This document shows positions 28,168-37,488 of a stretch of DNA of 49,756 bases, piece after piece. Position 1 is the stretch's first letter. The number at the start of each line of letters is the position of its first letter. A model generated the notes under the pieces. That model did no database searches and was not told the DNA's origin. It worked only from the letters and a program-made list of their open reading frames with translations. The DNA is taken from NCBI RefSeq assembly GCF_005771525.1, contig NZ_VAVZ01000027.1, forward strand, positions 1 through 49,756, in the 5' to 3' direction. This DNA comes from Nesterenkonia salmonea. GTDB taxonomy: Bacteria > Actinomycetota > Actinomycetes > Actinomycetales > Micrococcaceae. Position numbers and translations under genes: made by a program.

Positions 28168-28668
28168 GTGGCTCAGAACACTGAAGAGCTCACCGAAACC
28201 GAGGAGCTGACAAGCTTCACCTCGGAATCGACCCCGACCACCGCTACTGACGAGGCCACCGCTGAGCGCGCCCCGCTGACCGTGCCTGGCGCGGCCATCG
28301 GTCGCCGCAAGCGTGCTCGTGCCCGTGTGCGCATTGTGCCGGGTACAGGTAAGTGGACACTCAACGGCCGCAGCTTGGAAGACTACTTCCCCAATAAGCT
28401 GCACCAGCAGGAAGTCAACGACCCGTTCACCCTGCTGGGCCTCAACGACGCCTATGACGTCATTGCACGGATTGACGGTGGAGGCCCTTCCGGTCAGGCC
28501 GGTGCCCTGCGTCTAGGTATTTCCCGTGCGCTCAACGGCATCGACCGTGACCACAACCGCCCGGCCCTGAAGAAGGCTGGCTTCCTGACTCGTGACGCCC
28601 GTGCGGTGGAGCGTAAGAAGGCCGGTCTCAAGAAGGCCCGTAAGGCTCCGCAGTACTCCAAGCGCTGA
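28168..28668 (+). CDS. rpsI: 30S ribosomal protein S9 with N-terminal extension
   Basis: S9 contacts P-site tRNA with its C-terminal Lys-Arg tail. It has 166 residues from a GTG after TAGGAG. About the first 45 residues are a Thr/Glu-rich extension usual in actinobacteria. The core contains [38 protein letters not shown] and the tail [12 protein letters not shown]. It ends the operon at a UUCG-capped terminator. Confidence 0.97.
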   Translation: MAQNTEELTETEELTSFTSESTPTTATDEATAERAPLTVPGAAIGRRKRARARVRIVPGTGKWTLNGRSLEDYFPNKLHQQEVNDPFTLLGLNDAYDVIARIDGGGPSGQAGALRLGISRALNGIDRDHNRPALKKAGFLTRDARAVERKKAGLKKARKAPQYSKR

Positions 28669-28686
28669 TTTTACAGTTGCCTGCGC

Positions 28687-28720
28687 AATTGCCCCGTTCG
28701 GTTCGCCGAGCGGGGCAATT
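28687..28720 (+). terminator. Terminator after rpsI with TTCG loop
   Basis: AATTGCCCCG (28687-28696) pairs with CGGGGCAATT (28711-28720). The stem continues with TTCGG/CCGAG to a TTCG tetraloop (28702-28705 in the centre). Stem of 15 bp with one wobble. Confidence 0.85.
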
Positions 28721-28824
28721 CGCGTCTGAGGAGTCGTGCAAGAAGCCCGTAGACATCCGCCGGCACTCCAGATAGGACGGAATCATTCAAGAACTCGTGC
28801 CTCTCAGAGCAGCATCCTAGTGAC

Positions 28825-29457
28825 ATGATCGAACTGATTCTTACCGGCCTCTGGCTGGGGCTGGTGTTCAACGCCGCGCCGGGTCCCGTCTTCACCGAAT
28901 CGCTGCGTCGCGGCGTCAGGGGCGGGTTTGGACCCGCTCTCGCAGTCCAGGTCGGTTCCTTAGTGGGCGATGCGGCCTGGGCGGTCCTGGGCCTCGCCGG
29001 TGCGGCAGCCCTGCTGACTCAGCCCCAGCTGCACATTCCCATGACGCTCATCGGATGTCTGGTGCTCCTGCTGCTCGGGCTCCAGGGCATCCGGGACGCT
29101 CTCAAGCCCAAGGTGCCTACGTCTGGGCAACAGACCAGCCCCGGCGGAACACTGCGCGGCCCACTGGCCGCCGGTGCGCTCATCTCACTGGCCAGCGTGT
29201 GGAATGTGGTCTACTGGGCCGGTGCTGGTGGGGCAGTCGGTGGGGCACTGGGCGATAACGCACCCTTCGGGCCCCTGGTGGTCTTCTTCTCAGCCTTCAT
29301 GACCTCCTCTATCCTGTGGTGCTTCATATGTGCTGGGTTTATTGCCGGACTTCGCCGCGCGGTCAGCCAGCTGTGGACCCGCATTATCGAAGGTGGAGCG
29401 GGCGCGGCATTGGTCGTCATGGCGGTTGTGCTTCTCCTCCAAACCGTCGAGCTTTAG
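28825..29457 (+). CDS. LysE/RhtB family amino acid exporter
   Basis: A membrane exporter of the LysE superfamily, 210 residues with about six hydrophobic segments. The N-terminal signature VFNAAPGPVFTESLRRGVRG around residues 14-33 corresponds to the conserved PGP motif, and ISLASVWNVVYWAG (about 113-126) lies at the usual NPK-type position. The substrate is unknown; amino acids are typical. It stands alone between the rpsI terminator and its own terminator at 29501-29528. No clear ribosome binding site precedes the ATG. Confidence 0.82.
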   Translation: MIELILTGLWLGLVFNAAPGPVFTESLRRGVRGGFGPALAVQVGSLVGDAAWAVLGLAGAAALLTQPQLHIPMTLIGCLVLLLLGLQGIRDALKPKVPTSGQQTSPGGTLRGPLAAGALISLASVWNVVYWAGAGGAVGGALGDNAPFGPLVVFFSAFMTSSILWCFICAGFIAGLRRAVSQLWTRIIEGGAGAALVVMAVVLLLQTVEL

Positions 29458-29500
29458 CCCAGCCAACGCAGAGCTTCGTCACAGCTTTATACCGAAATTG

Positions 29501-29528
29501 CCGTTCAAGCGGTCTGAACGGGGCTTTT
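29501..29528 (+). terminator. Intrinsic terminator after the LysE-type gene
   Basis: CCGTTCA (29501-29507) pairs with TGAACGG (29515-29521) around AGCGGTC. GGC and a run of five T follow. It lies 43 nt after the stop codon. Confidence 0.7.
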
Positions 29529-29543
29529 TCGAGTCTCGAGCGT

Positions 29544-29549
29544 TAGACT
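29544..29549 (+). promoter_or_regulatory. -10 element TAGACT of glmM
   Basis: TAGACT ends 10 nt before the glmM ATG, and no ribosome binding site is present, so the transcript is leaderless or has a leader of only a few nucleotides. Confidence 0.45.
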
Positions 29550-29559
29550 CACGTCCAAT

Positions 29560-30912
29560 ATGACCAGATTGTTCGGAACCGATGGGGTTCGTGGTGAGGC
29601 CAATGGGCTGCTCACCGCGGACCTGGCCCTTCGTCTCTCTCAGGCCGCAGCAGTGGTGCTGGGACATCGACGCACCCCCGCTGATAAGCGCCCCGTTGCC
29701 GTCCTGGCGCGGGACCCGCGAGTCTCAGGGGAATTCCTCTCAGCTGCTGTGGAAGCTGGGTTGGCATCCTCCGGAGTTGATGTCTACGACGCCGGGGTGC
29801 TGCCTACTCCGGCGGCGGCCTTCCTCGTCGCAGACTTCAACGCCGACTTCGGCGTGATGATCTCCGCATCCCACAACCCGGCACCGGATAACGGCATCAA
29901 GTTCCTCGGCGCAGGCGGTCACAAACTCGACGATGCCCTCGAGGATGAGATCGAGGTGCAGATAGGTGAGCCTCCGCTGTTGCCCACCGGCGCAGGCGTC
30001 GGTCGCGTCCAACGCTTCTCAGACGCCGAAGACCGCTACGTTGTGCACCTGCTGCAGTCACTCGGCGGGGGCAGTCTCGAAGGATTACGTGTTGTCCTGG
30101 ATTGTGCACACGGTGCTGCCAGCGGGTGCTCACCAGAGGCCTTCGCCGCCGCAGGAGCTGAGATTGTGGTCATCGGGGCTGACCCTGATGGCCTCAACAT
30201 CAACGACGGCTACGGGTCCACTCATCTTGACCGGCTCCAGGAAACCGTGGTCTCCCATGGGGCTCATCTCGGCATCGCCCACGACGGAGACGCCGACCGG
30301 TGCCTCGCAGTGGACCATACCGGTGCGCTGATCGACGGCGATCAGATCATGGGCGTCCTCGCTCTGGCGCTGAAAGAAGCCGGAGCGCTCAAAGACAACA
30401 CACTCGCTGTGACAGTGATGAGCAACCTCGGACTCAAAATCGGCATGGCAGCGGCCGGGATCGACCTCGTGGAGACCGCAGTCGGTGACCGCTACGTCCT
30501 CGAAGCCATGAGAGCCGGAGGATACTCCCTCGGAGGCGAACAATCAGGACACCTCATATTCGCCGACTACGCCACCACCGGTGACGGAGTTCTGACAGGA
30601 TTGCAGCTGGCCGCCCGAGTGGCCTCAACGGGCAAACCCCTGAAAGTATTGGCAGAGGAAGCGATGACGAGGCTGCCGCAGGTGCTGATCAACGTCAAAG
30701 GCGTCGATAAGGCCAAAGTAAAAAGTCACCAGGTGGTTCAGGAGGCTGTCTCCGCCGCAGAGACGCGCTTGGGTGAACACGGTCGGGTCCTCCTGCGCCC
30801 CTCAGGCACCGAACCAGTCGTCAGAGTCATGGTGGAGGCGCCCACCGCCGACCTGGCACAGGCCGAATCCCAAGTCCTCGCCGATGTGGTCAAGTCCGAA
30901 CTCGCACTCTGA
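29560..30912 (+). CDS. glmM: Phosphoglucosamine mutase
   Basis: It converts glucosamine-6-phosphate to glucosamine-1-phosphate for UDP-GlcNAc and peptidoglycan synthesis. It has 450 residues. [15 protein letters not shown] opens the protein. The phosphorylated Ser104 lies in [16 protein letters not shown], the metal-binding loop is [13 protein letters not shown], and the sugar-binding loop [10 protein letters not shown] follows. The phosphate-binding [14 protein letters not shown] is near the C-terminus. glmS, which supplies its substrate, is 4.7 kb downstream. Confidence 0.97.
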   Translation: MTRLFGTDGVRGEANGLLTADLALRLSQAAAVVLGHRRTPADKRPVAVLARDPRVSGEFLSAAVEAGLASSGVDVYDAGVLPTPAAAFLVADFNADFGVMISASHNPAPDNGIKFLGAGGHKLDDALEDEIEVQIGEPPLLPTGAGVGRVQRFSDAEDRYVVHLLQSLGGGSLEGLRVVLDCAHGAASGCSPEAFAAAGAEIVVIGADPDGLNINDGYGSTHLDRLQETVVSHGAHLGIAHDGDADRCLAVDHTGALIDGDQIMGVLALALKEAGALKDNTLAVTVMSNLGLKIGMAAAGIDLVETAVGDRYVLEAMRAGGYSLGGEQSGHLIFADYATTGDGVLTGLQLAARVASTGKPLKVLAEEAMTRLPQVLINVKGVDKAKVKSHQVVQEAVSAAETRLGEHGRVLLRPSGTEPVVRVMVEAPTADLAQAESQVLADVVKSELAL

Positions 30913-30939
30913 CACCGCGCGCAGGCTGAGATCCCACAC

Positions 30940-30957
30940 GAGCTGACTGATCAGCTC
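30940..30957. terminator. Small hairpin between convergent glmM and the D,D-carboxypeptidase
   Basis: GAGCTGA (30940-30946) pairs with TCAGCTC (30951-30957), loop CTGA. It overlaps the stop codon of the minus-strand gene. No T run on either side, so terminator function is only likely. Confidence 0.45.
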
Positions 30958-31795
30958 ATGAACTGGGCTCATACTCCTGATCGTAATCAGGTGCCGGTGG
31001 CTGATCCCAGTACTCTTCCAGGGTCAGCCCGCGGTCAACGACGTCGCGTGCGGTCTCCTCGCCCACATACCGCAGGTGCCACGGTTCGTATTGGAAACCG
31101 GTGATCTCCTCGGCGCCCTCCGGGTACCGGATGATGAACCCAAACTCATCAGCATGCTCAGCCAGCCACTGGCCCTGCTCTGAGTCACCGAAGCAGGACC
31201 GCAGGTAGCACTGACGATCCTCCAGGTCAGCGACATCAACGGCCAGACCCGTCTGATGCTCCGAAAATCCCGGCCGTGCGCTCACCCGGTCCGCAGCCTC
31301 TGCTCCATCTTCATGGAACCGTTGCTCATAGAGCGCCTGTTGAAAGTCGTAGTCGCGGTATGCCGTGGTCGCCCACAGGTCCATGCCGTCCGCCGCAGCC
31401 GCGGAGTGAAGCGCCTCATAGGCCTCGGCGGCATCCTCGCGCAGAGGGGCCTCACCGAACTCACTGGGCGCCTCCACATCCCTCAGATCATCAGGGGAGT
31501 AGTCCAGCGGATCCAAAGGATTCTGCTTATTGACCAGAACATGCACTGAATTCGGATCCATTGACGCCCGGCTCACTGGTTCGGGGTCAGAATCTTCTGG
31601 GTCAGCATCCTCCAGTTCGGAGTCTCCAGCATCGGGCTCCTCCGCCTCACCGTCGGCTTCTGACGGTTCTTCAGCTTCCTTCGAGGAACCCTCAGCAGGT
31701 TCGGTGGTGGGATCTCCGCCAGTGTCTTCTCCTCCAGAGCAGGAGGACGCAAGCAGCAGAACGGACATCCAGGCGCTCAGTCGGAGAATGCGCAT
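30956..31795 (-). CDS. VanY-type D-alanyl-D-alanine carboxypeptidase, lipoprotein
   Basis: A zinc peptidase of the LAS/VanY family that probably removes the terminal D-Ala from peptidoglycan stems outside the membrane. It has 279 residues. A lipoprotein signal (LSAWMSVLLLASSC) is followed by an acidic Glu/Asp/Ser/Pro linker to about residue 75. The catalytic domain has SEHQTGLAVDV (His and Asp zinc ligands) and EPWHLRYVG (third ligand). The ATG at 31795 is chosen because the signal peptide starts there. A paralogue is at 33799-34512. Confidence 0.88.
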   Translation of the reverse strand: MRILRLSAWMSVLLLASSCSGGEDTGGDPTTEPAEGSSKEAEEPSEADGEAEEPDAGDSELEDADPEDSDPEPVSRASMDPNSVHVLVNKQNPLDPLDYSPDDLRDVEAPSEFGEAPLREDAAEAYEALHSAAAADGMDLWATTAYRDYDFQQALYEQRFHEDGAEAADRVSARPGFSEHQTGLAVDVADLEDRQCYLRSCFGDSEQGQWLAEHADEFGFIIRYPEGAEEITGFQYEPWHLRYVGEETARDVVDRGLTLEEYWDQPPAPDYDQEYEPSS

Positions 31796-31801
31796 CACCC
31801 C

Positions 31802-31827
31802 AGGGTAGCCGGTTGCCACGGTAGGCT
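31802..31827. promoter_or_regulatory. Back-to-back -10 elements in a 40-bp divergent region
   Basis: On the minus strand TACCCT (31807-31802) ends 6 nt before the carboxypeptidase ATG. On the plus strand TAGGCT (31822-31827) ends 8 nt before the capA-like ATG. Neither gene has a ribosome binding site, so both transcripts would be leaderless and their -35 regions must overlap. Confidence 0.5.
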
Positions 31828-31835
31828 CGTAGACC

Positions 31836-33158
31836 ATGTCGGACCTCACCAGGACCCCCAGAAAGGGCCCCCATCGCTTCAGCTGGGCTCTTATCGCCGC
31901 TCTTGCCCTTACCGCCTGCGCCCCAGAGACTGATGAGGACGACGACGCCCCCGCCGGCCCCACTGACAGCGCCAGTAAGGCCCCGGAAGCCGACAGCGCC
32001 GAAGAGGAGCCAGAGGCACAGGAGGAGCCGGCACAGGAGGCTGAAGAGAGTGACCAGTTCACGATCGCCGCAACCGGCGACGTCCTCATTCACGACAATG
32101 TGATTGATGAAGCCGCAGCGCTCGCTGAAGGGGAAGAATACGCTTTCGCGCCCCTGATGAGCGGTGTTGAGGAGCTTATCGGTGGCGCTGACCTTGCGCT
32201 ATGTGGTCTGGAGGTGCCGATCGCCCCAGAGGGGGTTGAGCCGGTGGGCTACCCGGTGTTCGCGGCACCGTCAGAGCTAGCCGATGATCTGGGCTCAGTG
32301 GGTTTTGATGGGTGCTCCACGGCGAACAACCATTCATTCGACCAGGGTGTCGCCGGACAGGAGCGGACACTCGAGGTGTTCGACGAGGCAGGCCTTGGTC
32401 ATGCCGGAACAGCACGCACCGAAGCGGAAGCCGCGCAGCCACAGACGTTCACCCTGGAACGCGGCGGCAGGGAGGTGACTGTGGCGCACTTAGCCACCAC
32501 CATGATTCACAACCACGCCTTCCCTCCACCGGAGGATGAGCTGTGGCGGGTCACCGATGTCACTGCCGAGGAGCTCACCGCCCAAGCCGCCCAAGCGCGC
32601 GAGGATGGGGCCGACGTCGTCATCGCCTCCGTCCACTGGGGAGAAGAGTACGTCCACGAACCGACTGCTGAGCAGCGTGACTACGGTGAACAGCTGGCAC
32701 AGTCGGGCGAGATTGACGCGGTGTTCGGCAGCCATTCGCACACACCGCAACCGGTGGAGCATCTGGACGGCGGCCCGCAAGACGACGGCATGTGGGTGGT
32801 GTGGTCCATGGGCAATTTCCTCTCCAACCAGGATGAAGCATGCTGCATCCCAGAGACCGCCAGCGGCATTGTGGCCTACGCAACGGTGGAGGTCAGTGAG
32901 GACGACGCCGCGGTGGTCGCCATGGACTGGTTGCCGGTCACCGTGGACCGGGGTCCCACGGATGATGAGCCGCACCGCGGGATTTGGCCACTGCGTGACC
33001 TCGCCGAGGGAGAGATCCCTGATTCAGTGGAGCTCAGTGAGGCGACGATTCAGGACAGGTGGGAGCGCCTACTGGAGGTCATGACGGACCAGATGCTGCG
33101 TGAGGAACCACCAGCGTCCACGGGATCGGATCCTACGCGGGTGCCCCGCAGTGATTAG
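31836..33158 (+). CDS. CapA-like metallophosphatase-fold lipoprotein
   Basis: A protein of the PGA_cap (CapA) family, 440 residues, probably anchored outside the membrane. The signal IAALALTAC gives a lipobox cysteine, followed by a Glu/Ala/Pro-rich linker. The domain starts at about residue 70 with TIAATGDVLIHDNV and contains STANNHSFDQG, VIASVHWGEEYVHEPT, FGSHSHTPQP and VWSMGNFLSNQ, the usual Asp/Asn/His ligand motifs. In Bacillus CapA is needed for polyglutamate capsule, but no capBC genes are here, so the real role is unknown; a cell-wall phosphoesterase is possible. Confidence 0.85.
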   Translation: MSDLTRTPRKGPHRFSWALIAALALTACAPETDEDDDAPAGPTDSASKAPEADSAEEEPEAQEEPAQEAEESDQFTIAATGDVLIHDNVIDEAAALAEGEEYAFAPLMSGVEELIGGADLALCGLEVPIAPEGVEPVGYPVFAAPSELADDLGSVGFDGCSTANNHSFDQGVAGQERTLEVFDEAGLGHAGTARTEAEAAQPQTFTLERGGREVTVAHLATTMIHNHAFPPPEDELWRVTDVTAEELTAQAAQAREDGADVVIASVHWGEEYVHEPTAEQRDYGEQLAQSGEIDAVFGSHSHTPQPVEHLDGGPQDDGMWVVWSMGNFLSNQDEACCIPETASGIVAYATVEVSEDDAAVVAMDWLPVTVDRGPTDDEPHRGIWPLRDLAEGEIPDSVELSEATIQDRWERLLEVMTDQMLREEPPASTGSDPTRVPRSD

Positions 33159-33173
33159 CGTGCCCTGGTGTTC

Positions 33174-33719
33174 TCAGTCCTTGCCCCACAGCATGTTCCT
33201 GGCCCTGCCTAGACGCGACCTGCCCTGAGCTGCAGAGGCCGCTTCGGCTTGGGCGCGCTGTTCTTCCAGCAGGCGTTCGTTCTCTATGGCAGCCGCGAAC
33301 GCTGCTGGGTTGACCACCTCGGTCTGCACCCTGAGCTGGTCACGGATTTCTTTCAGCAGTGTGATGTTCTCCTCTTCGGCGATCTCTTCCGCCTGACCCA
33401 GAAGTGCTTGCCGGGCGGCAATGAACTTGTTCATCGGAAGGATGACTACAAGGTAGATGGCTGCGGCGATCAGGAGGAAGTTCACCAGAGCGGTGAGCAG
33501 CACACCGAAACGCATGGGAGGGCCGTCGAACCCAGGGAGGGTCACGGCAAAAAGATTGTCGAAGTCAGGATCCTGGGCTAGAAGCTGCCCAATGAGTGGC
33601 ATCAGCACATTCTCAACCAACGCATTGATCACCGCGCCGAACGCAGTGCCGAGGACCACCGCCACCGCGAGGTCAACAACATTTCCCTGTTTGATGAAAT
33701 CGACGAATCCCTTAATCAT
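33174..33719 (-). CDS. mscL: Large-conductance mechanosensitive channel MscL
   Basis: A pentameric channel that opens under membrane tension during osmotic downshock. It has 181 residues. The N-terminus MIKGFVDFIKQGNVVDLAVA and GTAFGAVINALVENVLMPLI form TM1, and ALVNFLLIAAAIYLVVILPM forms TM2. The C-terminal helix is longer than in E. coli (136 residues) and ends in an Ala/Gln/Arg-rich tail. It converges with the capA-like gene and is a single-gene unit. Confidence 0.95.
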   Translation of the reverse strand: MIKGFVDFIKQGNVVDLAVAVVLGTAFGAVINALVENVLMPLIGQLLAQDPDFDNLFAVTLPGFDGPPMRFGVLLTALVNFLLIAAAIYLVVILPMNKFIAARQALLGQAEEIAEEENITLLKEIRDQLRVQTEVVNPAAFAAAIENERLLEEQRAQAEAASAAQGRSRLGRARNMLWGKD

Positions 33720-33725
33720 GGGCTC

Positions 33726-33731
33726 ATAGTA
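33726..33731 (-). promoter_or_regulatory. -10 element TACTAT of mscL, probably leaderless
   Basis: On the minus strand TACTAT ends 6 nt before the mscL ATG (spacer GAGCCC). No ribosome binding site is seen. Confidence 0.5.
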
Positions 33732-33798
33732 CGCGCTGCTCTCTGTTTTCGGCAGAGCAGACTTCGCGCCGGACTCGACTCCTAACCGCGGGCCGGGG

Positions 33799-34512
33799 CT
33801 AGGGGTCCAGATGCTCCGGGTCGGGCTCGGGGTCGTCGTAATCCGGGGCGGCGGGCTGGCGCCAATACTCTTCCAGAGTCAGGCCCAGCTCCACGACCTC
33901 TTCGGCAGTTCCCTCACCCACATACCGCAGGTGCCACGGTTCATAAGCGAACCCCGTAACGTGTTCCATCCCTTCCGGGTAGCGGATGATGAAACCGTAG
34001 TCGTGGGCGCTGTCTTCTAGCCATTCGAACTCCGGGGTCTCATGGAAGCAGTCACCCATGATGCAGTCTGGATTGTCGATGCTGATCACATCCACAGCCA
34101 GCCCTGTCTGATGTTCGGAGTACCCCGGCCGGGCGGCGAACTCGTCGGTTCCCTCCGTGCCGTGGTGGGCATGCCGCGCAGAGTAGATCCGCGTCTGGGA
34201 GTCGAAGGGCCGGTAGCCGCTGGTGACCGCCAGGCTGACGCCGTCCTCCAGGGCGTCGTCAAAGAGTTCCTCCACCGCTTCAGCCGGTTCCGCACGCATA
34301 TATACCGGGTGTTCCACGGAGGTCCGCACCCCGACCTCAACGAGATCCTCGGGTGAGTAGTCCACCGGTTCCAGAGGGTTCTGGCGGTTGACCAGTACAT
34401 GCACCGAATCCGGGTCCCAGCTCACCTGGGAGGCCTGGAAGGTCTCGGGGGAAGGGAATGGGGAGAGTACGACGGCGCCCACAGCCAGAACCTGCCCTGC
34501 GATTCCGCTCAT
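33799..34512 (-). CDS. VanY-type D-alanyl-D-alanine carboxypeptidase, second copy
   Basis: A paralogue of the lipoprotein at 30956-31795, 237 residues. It shares HVLVNRQNPLEPVDYSPEDL, SEHQTGLAVDV and EPWHLRYVG with it and so keeps the zinc ligands. The N-terminus (GIAGQVLAVGAVVLSPFPSP) is a short hydrophobic stretch without a lipobox, so this copy is secreted or weakly membrane-tethered. The acidic linker is missing, and the C-terminus is Asp/Pro/Glu-rich. Its ATG overlaps the coaA stop, so it is cotranscribed with coaA, an unexpected pairing. Confidence 0.88.
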   Translation of the reverse strand: MSGIAGQVLAVGAVVLSPFPSPETFQASQVSWDPDSVHVLVNRQNPLEPVDYSPEDLVEVGVRTSVEHPVYMRAEPAEAVEELFDDALEDGVSLAVTSGYRPFDSQTRIYSARHAHHGTEGTDEFAARPGYSEHQTGLAVDVISIDNPDCIMGDCFHETPEFEWLEDSAHDYGFIIRYPEGMEHVTGFAYEPWHLRYVGEGTAEEVVELGLTLEEYWRQPAAPDYDDPEPDPEHLDP

Positions 34513-35576
34513 ACTTTGCGCAACAGCACCCGGGAGACGCTGTGGTCGTCGTCCTTGGACATGACCAACCGGGCGCGCGAGCGAGTGGGCTGAATGTTCT
34601 CCCGCAGGTTCGGCCCATTGATGCGCTTCCAGATATCGGAGGCCTGCGCCACCGCCTCCTGGTCACTCAATCGGCTGTACCGATGGAAGTAGGCCTCAGG
34701 ATTGGCGAACGCTCCATGGCGCCACCGCATGAAGCGATCCACATACCACTGCTGAATATGACTGGACTTAGCATCAACGAAAATGGAGAAGTCGAAGAAG
34801 TCGCTCAGCGCCAGTCCAGCAGTGCCGTCCTCCCGCACCCGCGCCGGCTGCAGGACATTGAGCCCTTCCAGAATGAGCACATCGGGTCGGCGGACCACAT
34901 GGTACTCATCCGGCATGATGTCGTACTTCAGGTGAGAGTAGACCGGCGCCGGGACCTCCGGACGCCCCGACTTCACTTCCGACACAAAACGAAGCAACCG
35001 CCGGCGATCGTAGGCTTCCGGGAAGCCCTTACGGTCCATAATGCCGCGACGGCGCAGCTCAGCATTGGGGTAGAGAAAACCATCAGTGGTGACCAGCTCC
35101 ACACGTGGGGTGGAAGACCAGCGGCGCAGCATCTCCTGAAGCACACGCGCCGTTGTCGACTTCCCCACCGCCACGGACCCAGCCACTCCGATGATGAACG
35201 GCGTCCGGCGAGTCGACTCGCCCAGGAAATCGTTGGTCGCCGATCTGAGCCTGGCGGCGTTCTCCACATAGATGTTCAGCAGCCGCGACAGCGGCAGATA
35301 CACCTGGGCCACCTCATCCAGCGACAGGTGATCCCCGATACCACGCAACCGGTCGACGTCGTCCTGGTTCAGCGGCTGCTGAATGGACTGAGCAAGCCGA
35401 GCCCACGCCTGTCGGCCCAGCTCCACGAAAGGAGAGAAGTGAGCTGATTCATTGTCCAGCGGAGGCGAACCAGCCCATGGTGCGGTCCCACTGACTTCAG
35501 GTGGAACAGGCACGGGGGCAGTGGGCGGATGAACGGGCTGCGAGTGCACAGGTGACACGATACCGTCTAGCACCAT
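34509..35576 (-). CDS. coaA: Pantothenate kinase type I
   Basis: It phosphorylates pantothenate, the first step of coenzyme A synthesis. It has 355 residues from the ATG at 35576; the frame is open much further but would run into glmS. The N-terminal 45 residues are Pro-rich and unlike other CoaA proteins. The core has GVAGSVAVGKST (P-loop, about 130-141), VTTDGFLYPN, MDRKGFPEAYD and HLKYDIMPDE. It is divergent from glmS, and the start codons are only 39 nt apart. Confidence 0.95.
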   Translation of the reverse strand: MVLDGIVSPVHSQPVHPPTAPVPVPPEVSGTAPWAGSPPLDNESAHFSPFVELGRQAWARLAQSIQQPLNQDDVDRLRGIGDHLSLDEVAQVYLPLSRLLNIYVENAARLRSATNDFLGESTRRTPFIIGVAGSVAVGKSTTARVLQEMLRRWSSTPRVELVTTDGFLYPNAELRRRGIMDRKGFPEAYDRRRLLRFVSEVKSGRPEVPAPVYSHLKYDIMPDEYHVVRRPDVLILEGLNVLQPARVREDGTAGLALSDFFDFSIFVDAKSSHIQQWYVDRFMRWRHGAFANPEAYFHRYSRLSDQEAVAQASDIWKRINGPNLRENIQPTRSRARLVMSKDDDHSVSRVLLRKV

Positions 35577-35602
35577 CTGCCCCGCCACCAAGGTCTCCAC
35601 GG

Positions 35603-35608
35603 TATTGT
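35603..35608 (+). promoter_or_regulatory. -10 element TATTGT of glmS, probably leaderless
   Basis: TATTGT ends 7 nt before the glmS ATG with no ribosome binding site. The element lies in the short region shared with divergent coaA. Confidence 0.5.
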
Positions 35609-35615
35609 GACTGCC

Positions 35616-37481
35616 ATGTGTGGAATTGTTGGTTATATCGGGTCGCCGGAGAAGTCTGTTGAGCATCATGCGTTGGATGTTCTGTTGGAGGGTTTGCGGC
35701 GTTTGGAGTATCGGGGGTATGACTCGGCTGGGGTCGCGACTGTTGCTGGTGGGGTGGTTGAGGCTCGGAAGAAGTCGGGGAAGCTGGTGAATCTGGTTTC
35801 TGAGATTGAGCGTGCCCCGCTGACTCCGGCGTCGGTGGGTATTGGGCATACCCGGTGGGCGACTCATGGTGGTCCGACGGATCTGAATGCGCATCCGCAT
35901 TTTGGTGATGATGGGAAGTTGGCGGTGATTCATAACGGGATCATTGAGAATTTCGCGCAGTTGCGGCAGCGGTTGTCGTTAGCCGGGCATGTGTTCGAGT
36001 CGCAGACCGATACTGAGGTCGCGGCGAAGCTGATTGGTGAGGCTTTCCGGTCTTCGGGGGATCTGACTGAGGCGATGCGTGCTGCGGTCAATGAGTTGGA
36101 GGGTGCGTTTACGTTGTTGGCGGTGCATCCTGATCAGCCGGATCGTGTGGTGGCTGCTCGCCGGAATTCACCGTTGGTGGTGGGTTTGGGTGAGGGTGAG
36201 AACTTCTTGGGCAGTGATGTCTCGGGGTTTATTGATTTCACCCGTGAGGCGGTGGAGTTGGAGCAGGACCAGATTGTGACGATCACTGCTGGTGAAGTGG
36301 CGATCATCAATTTTGATGGTTCTGCTGCGGTGGGGAAGCGGTTCCATATTGATTGGGATGCTACTGCTGCGGAGAAGGGTGGTTATGACTCGTTCATGGA
36401 GAAGGAGATCAATGAACAGCCCAAAGCGGTAGAGGACACGTTGTTGGGGCGTACTGATGCTCAGGGTCGGTTGACGTTGGATGAGTTGCGGATCAGCCCA
36501 CAGCAGTTGAAGGACACTTCGAAGATTATTGTGTTGGCGTGTGGGACTGCCGCGTATGCGGGCACGGTGGCGAAGTACGCGATTGAGCATTGGACCAGGA
36601 TTCCGGTGGAGGTGGAGTTAGCGCATGAGTTCCGGTACCGGGATCCGATTATTGATGAGACCACTCTGGTGGTCTCGATCTCTCAGTCCGGGGAGACGAT
36701 GGACACGCTGATGGCGGTCAGGTACGCCAAGGAACAGGGCGCGCGGACGTTGAGTATTTGTAATACCAATGGGTCCACGATTCCGCGGGAATCAGATGCG
36801 GTGTTGTATTTGCATGCTGGTCCGGAGATTGCGGTGGCTTCGACGAAGGCTTTTCTGGCGATGATCGCGGCGAGTTACTTGTTGGGGTTGTATTTGGGGC
36901 AGTTGCGGGGTCAGTTGTTCTCAGGTCAGATCAGTGACATTTTGGCGGATTTGCATAAGATTCCGGAGAAGATTCAGACGATTCTGGATTCGGCGGAGGA
37001 CATCAAGGCGTTGGCGCGTGCGATGGCGCAGACTCCGAGTGTGTTGTTTTTGGGTAGGCATGTGGGGTTCCCGGTGGCGATGGAGGGTGCGTTGAAGCTT
37101 AAAGAGCTGGCCTATATCCATGCTGAGGGGTTTGCTGCTGGTGAGCTGAAGCACGGGCCGATTGCGTTGATTGAAGAGGGGCAGCCGGTGTTTGTGGTGG
37201 TGCCTTCTCCTCGGGGTAGGGATTCGTTGCACAGCAAAGTGGTTTCGAATATCCAAGAGGTGCGGGCTCGTGGTGCGAAGACCATCACGGTGGCTGAAGA
37301 GGGTGATGAGGCGGTGGTGGAGTTCTCAGAGAATGTGTTCTTCGTACCGGAGACTCAGCCGTTGTTGATGCCGTTGCTGACCACGGTGCCGTTACAGATC
37401 TTCGCTTGTGCTTTGGCTTCTGAGAAAGGTTACGACGTGGACCAGCCACGCAACCTCGCAAAATCCGTCACCGTGGAATGA
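35616..37481 (+). CDS. glmS: Glutamine-fructose-6-phosphate aminotransferase (isomerizing)
   Basis: It makes glucosamine-6-phosphate from fructose-6-phosphate and glutamine, the entry to amino-sugar synthesis. It has 621 residues and starts MCGIVGYIG; after Met removal Cys is the glutaminase nucleophile, which fixes the start at 35616. [12 protein letters not shown] and [10 protein letters not shown] are in the glutaminase domain. Two SIS domains follow ([29 protein letters not shown]), and the end is [13 protein letters not shown]. Codon use differs sharply from all neighbours: third positions are mainly G or T (many TTG, GGT, GTT, TAT), returning to the local C-rich style in the last 15-16 codons. 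This suggests replacement by foreign DNA. Confidence 0.97.
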   Translation: MCGIVGYIGSPEKSVEHHALDVLLEGLRRLEYRGYDSAGVATVAGGVVEARKKSGKLVNLVSEIERAPLTPASVGIGHTRWATHGGPTDLNAHPHFGDDGKLAVIHNGIIENFAQLRQRLSLAGHVFESQTDTEVAAKLIGEAFRSSGDLTEAMRAAVNELEGAFTLLAVHPDQPDRVVAARRNSPLVVGLGEGENFLGSDVSGFIDFTREAVELEQDQIVTITAGEVAIINFDGSAAVGKRFHIDWDATAAEKGGYDSFMEKEINEQPKAVEDTLLGRTDAQGRLTLDELRISPQQLKDTSKIIVLACGTAAYAGTVAKYAIEHWTRIPVEVELAHEFRYRDPIIDETTLVVSISQSGETMDTLMAVRYAKEQGARTLSICNTNGSTIPRESDAVLYLHAGPEIAVASTKAFLAMIAASYLLGLYLGQLRGQLFSGQISDILADLHKIPEKIQTILDSAEDIKALARAMAQTPSVLFLGRHVGFPVAMEGALKLKELAYIHAEGFAAGELKHGPIALIEEGQPVFVVVPSPRGRDSLHSKVVSNIQEVRARGAKTITVAEEGDEAVVEFSENVFFVPETQPLLMPLLTTVPLQIFACALASEKGYDVDQPRNLAKSVTVE

Positions 37482-37488
37482 ACCAGCG

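Noticed and set aside
31796-32089. 98-residue upstream extension of the VanY lipoprotein
   Set aside because: It runs antisense into the capA-like gene and precedes a good signal peptide start.
35577-35933. N-terminal extension of CoaA
   Set aside because: It is antisense to the glmS start, and its composition is the mirror of glmS codons.
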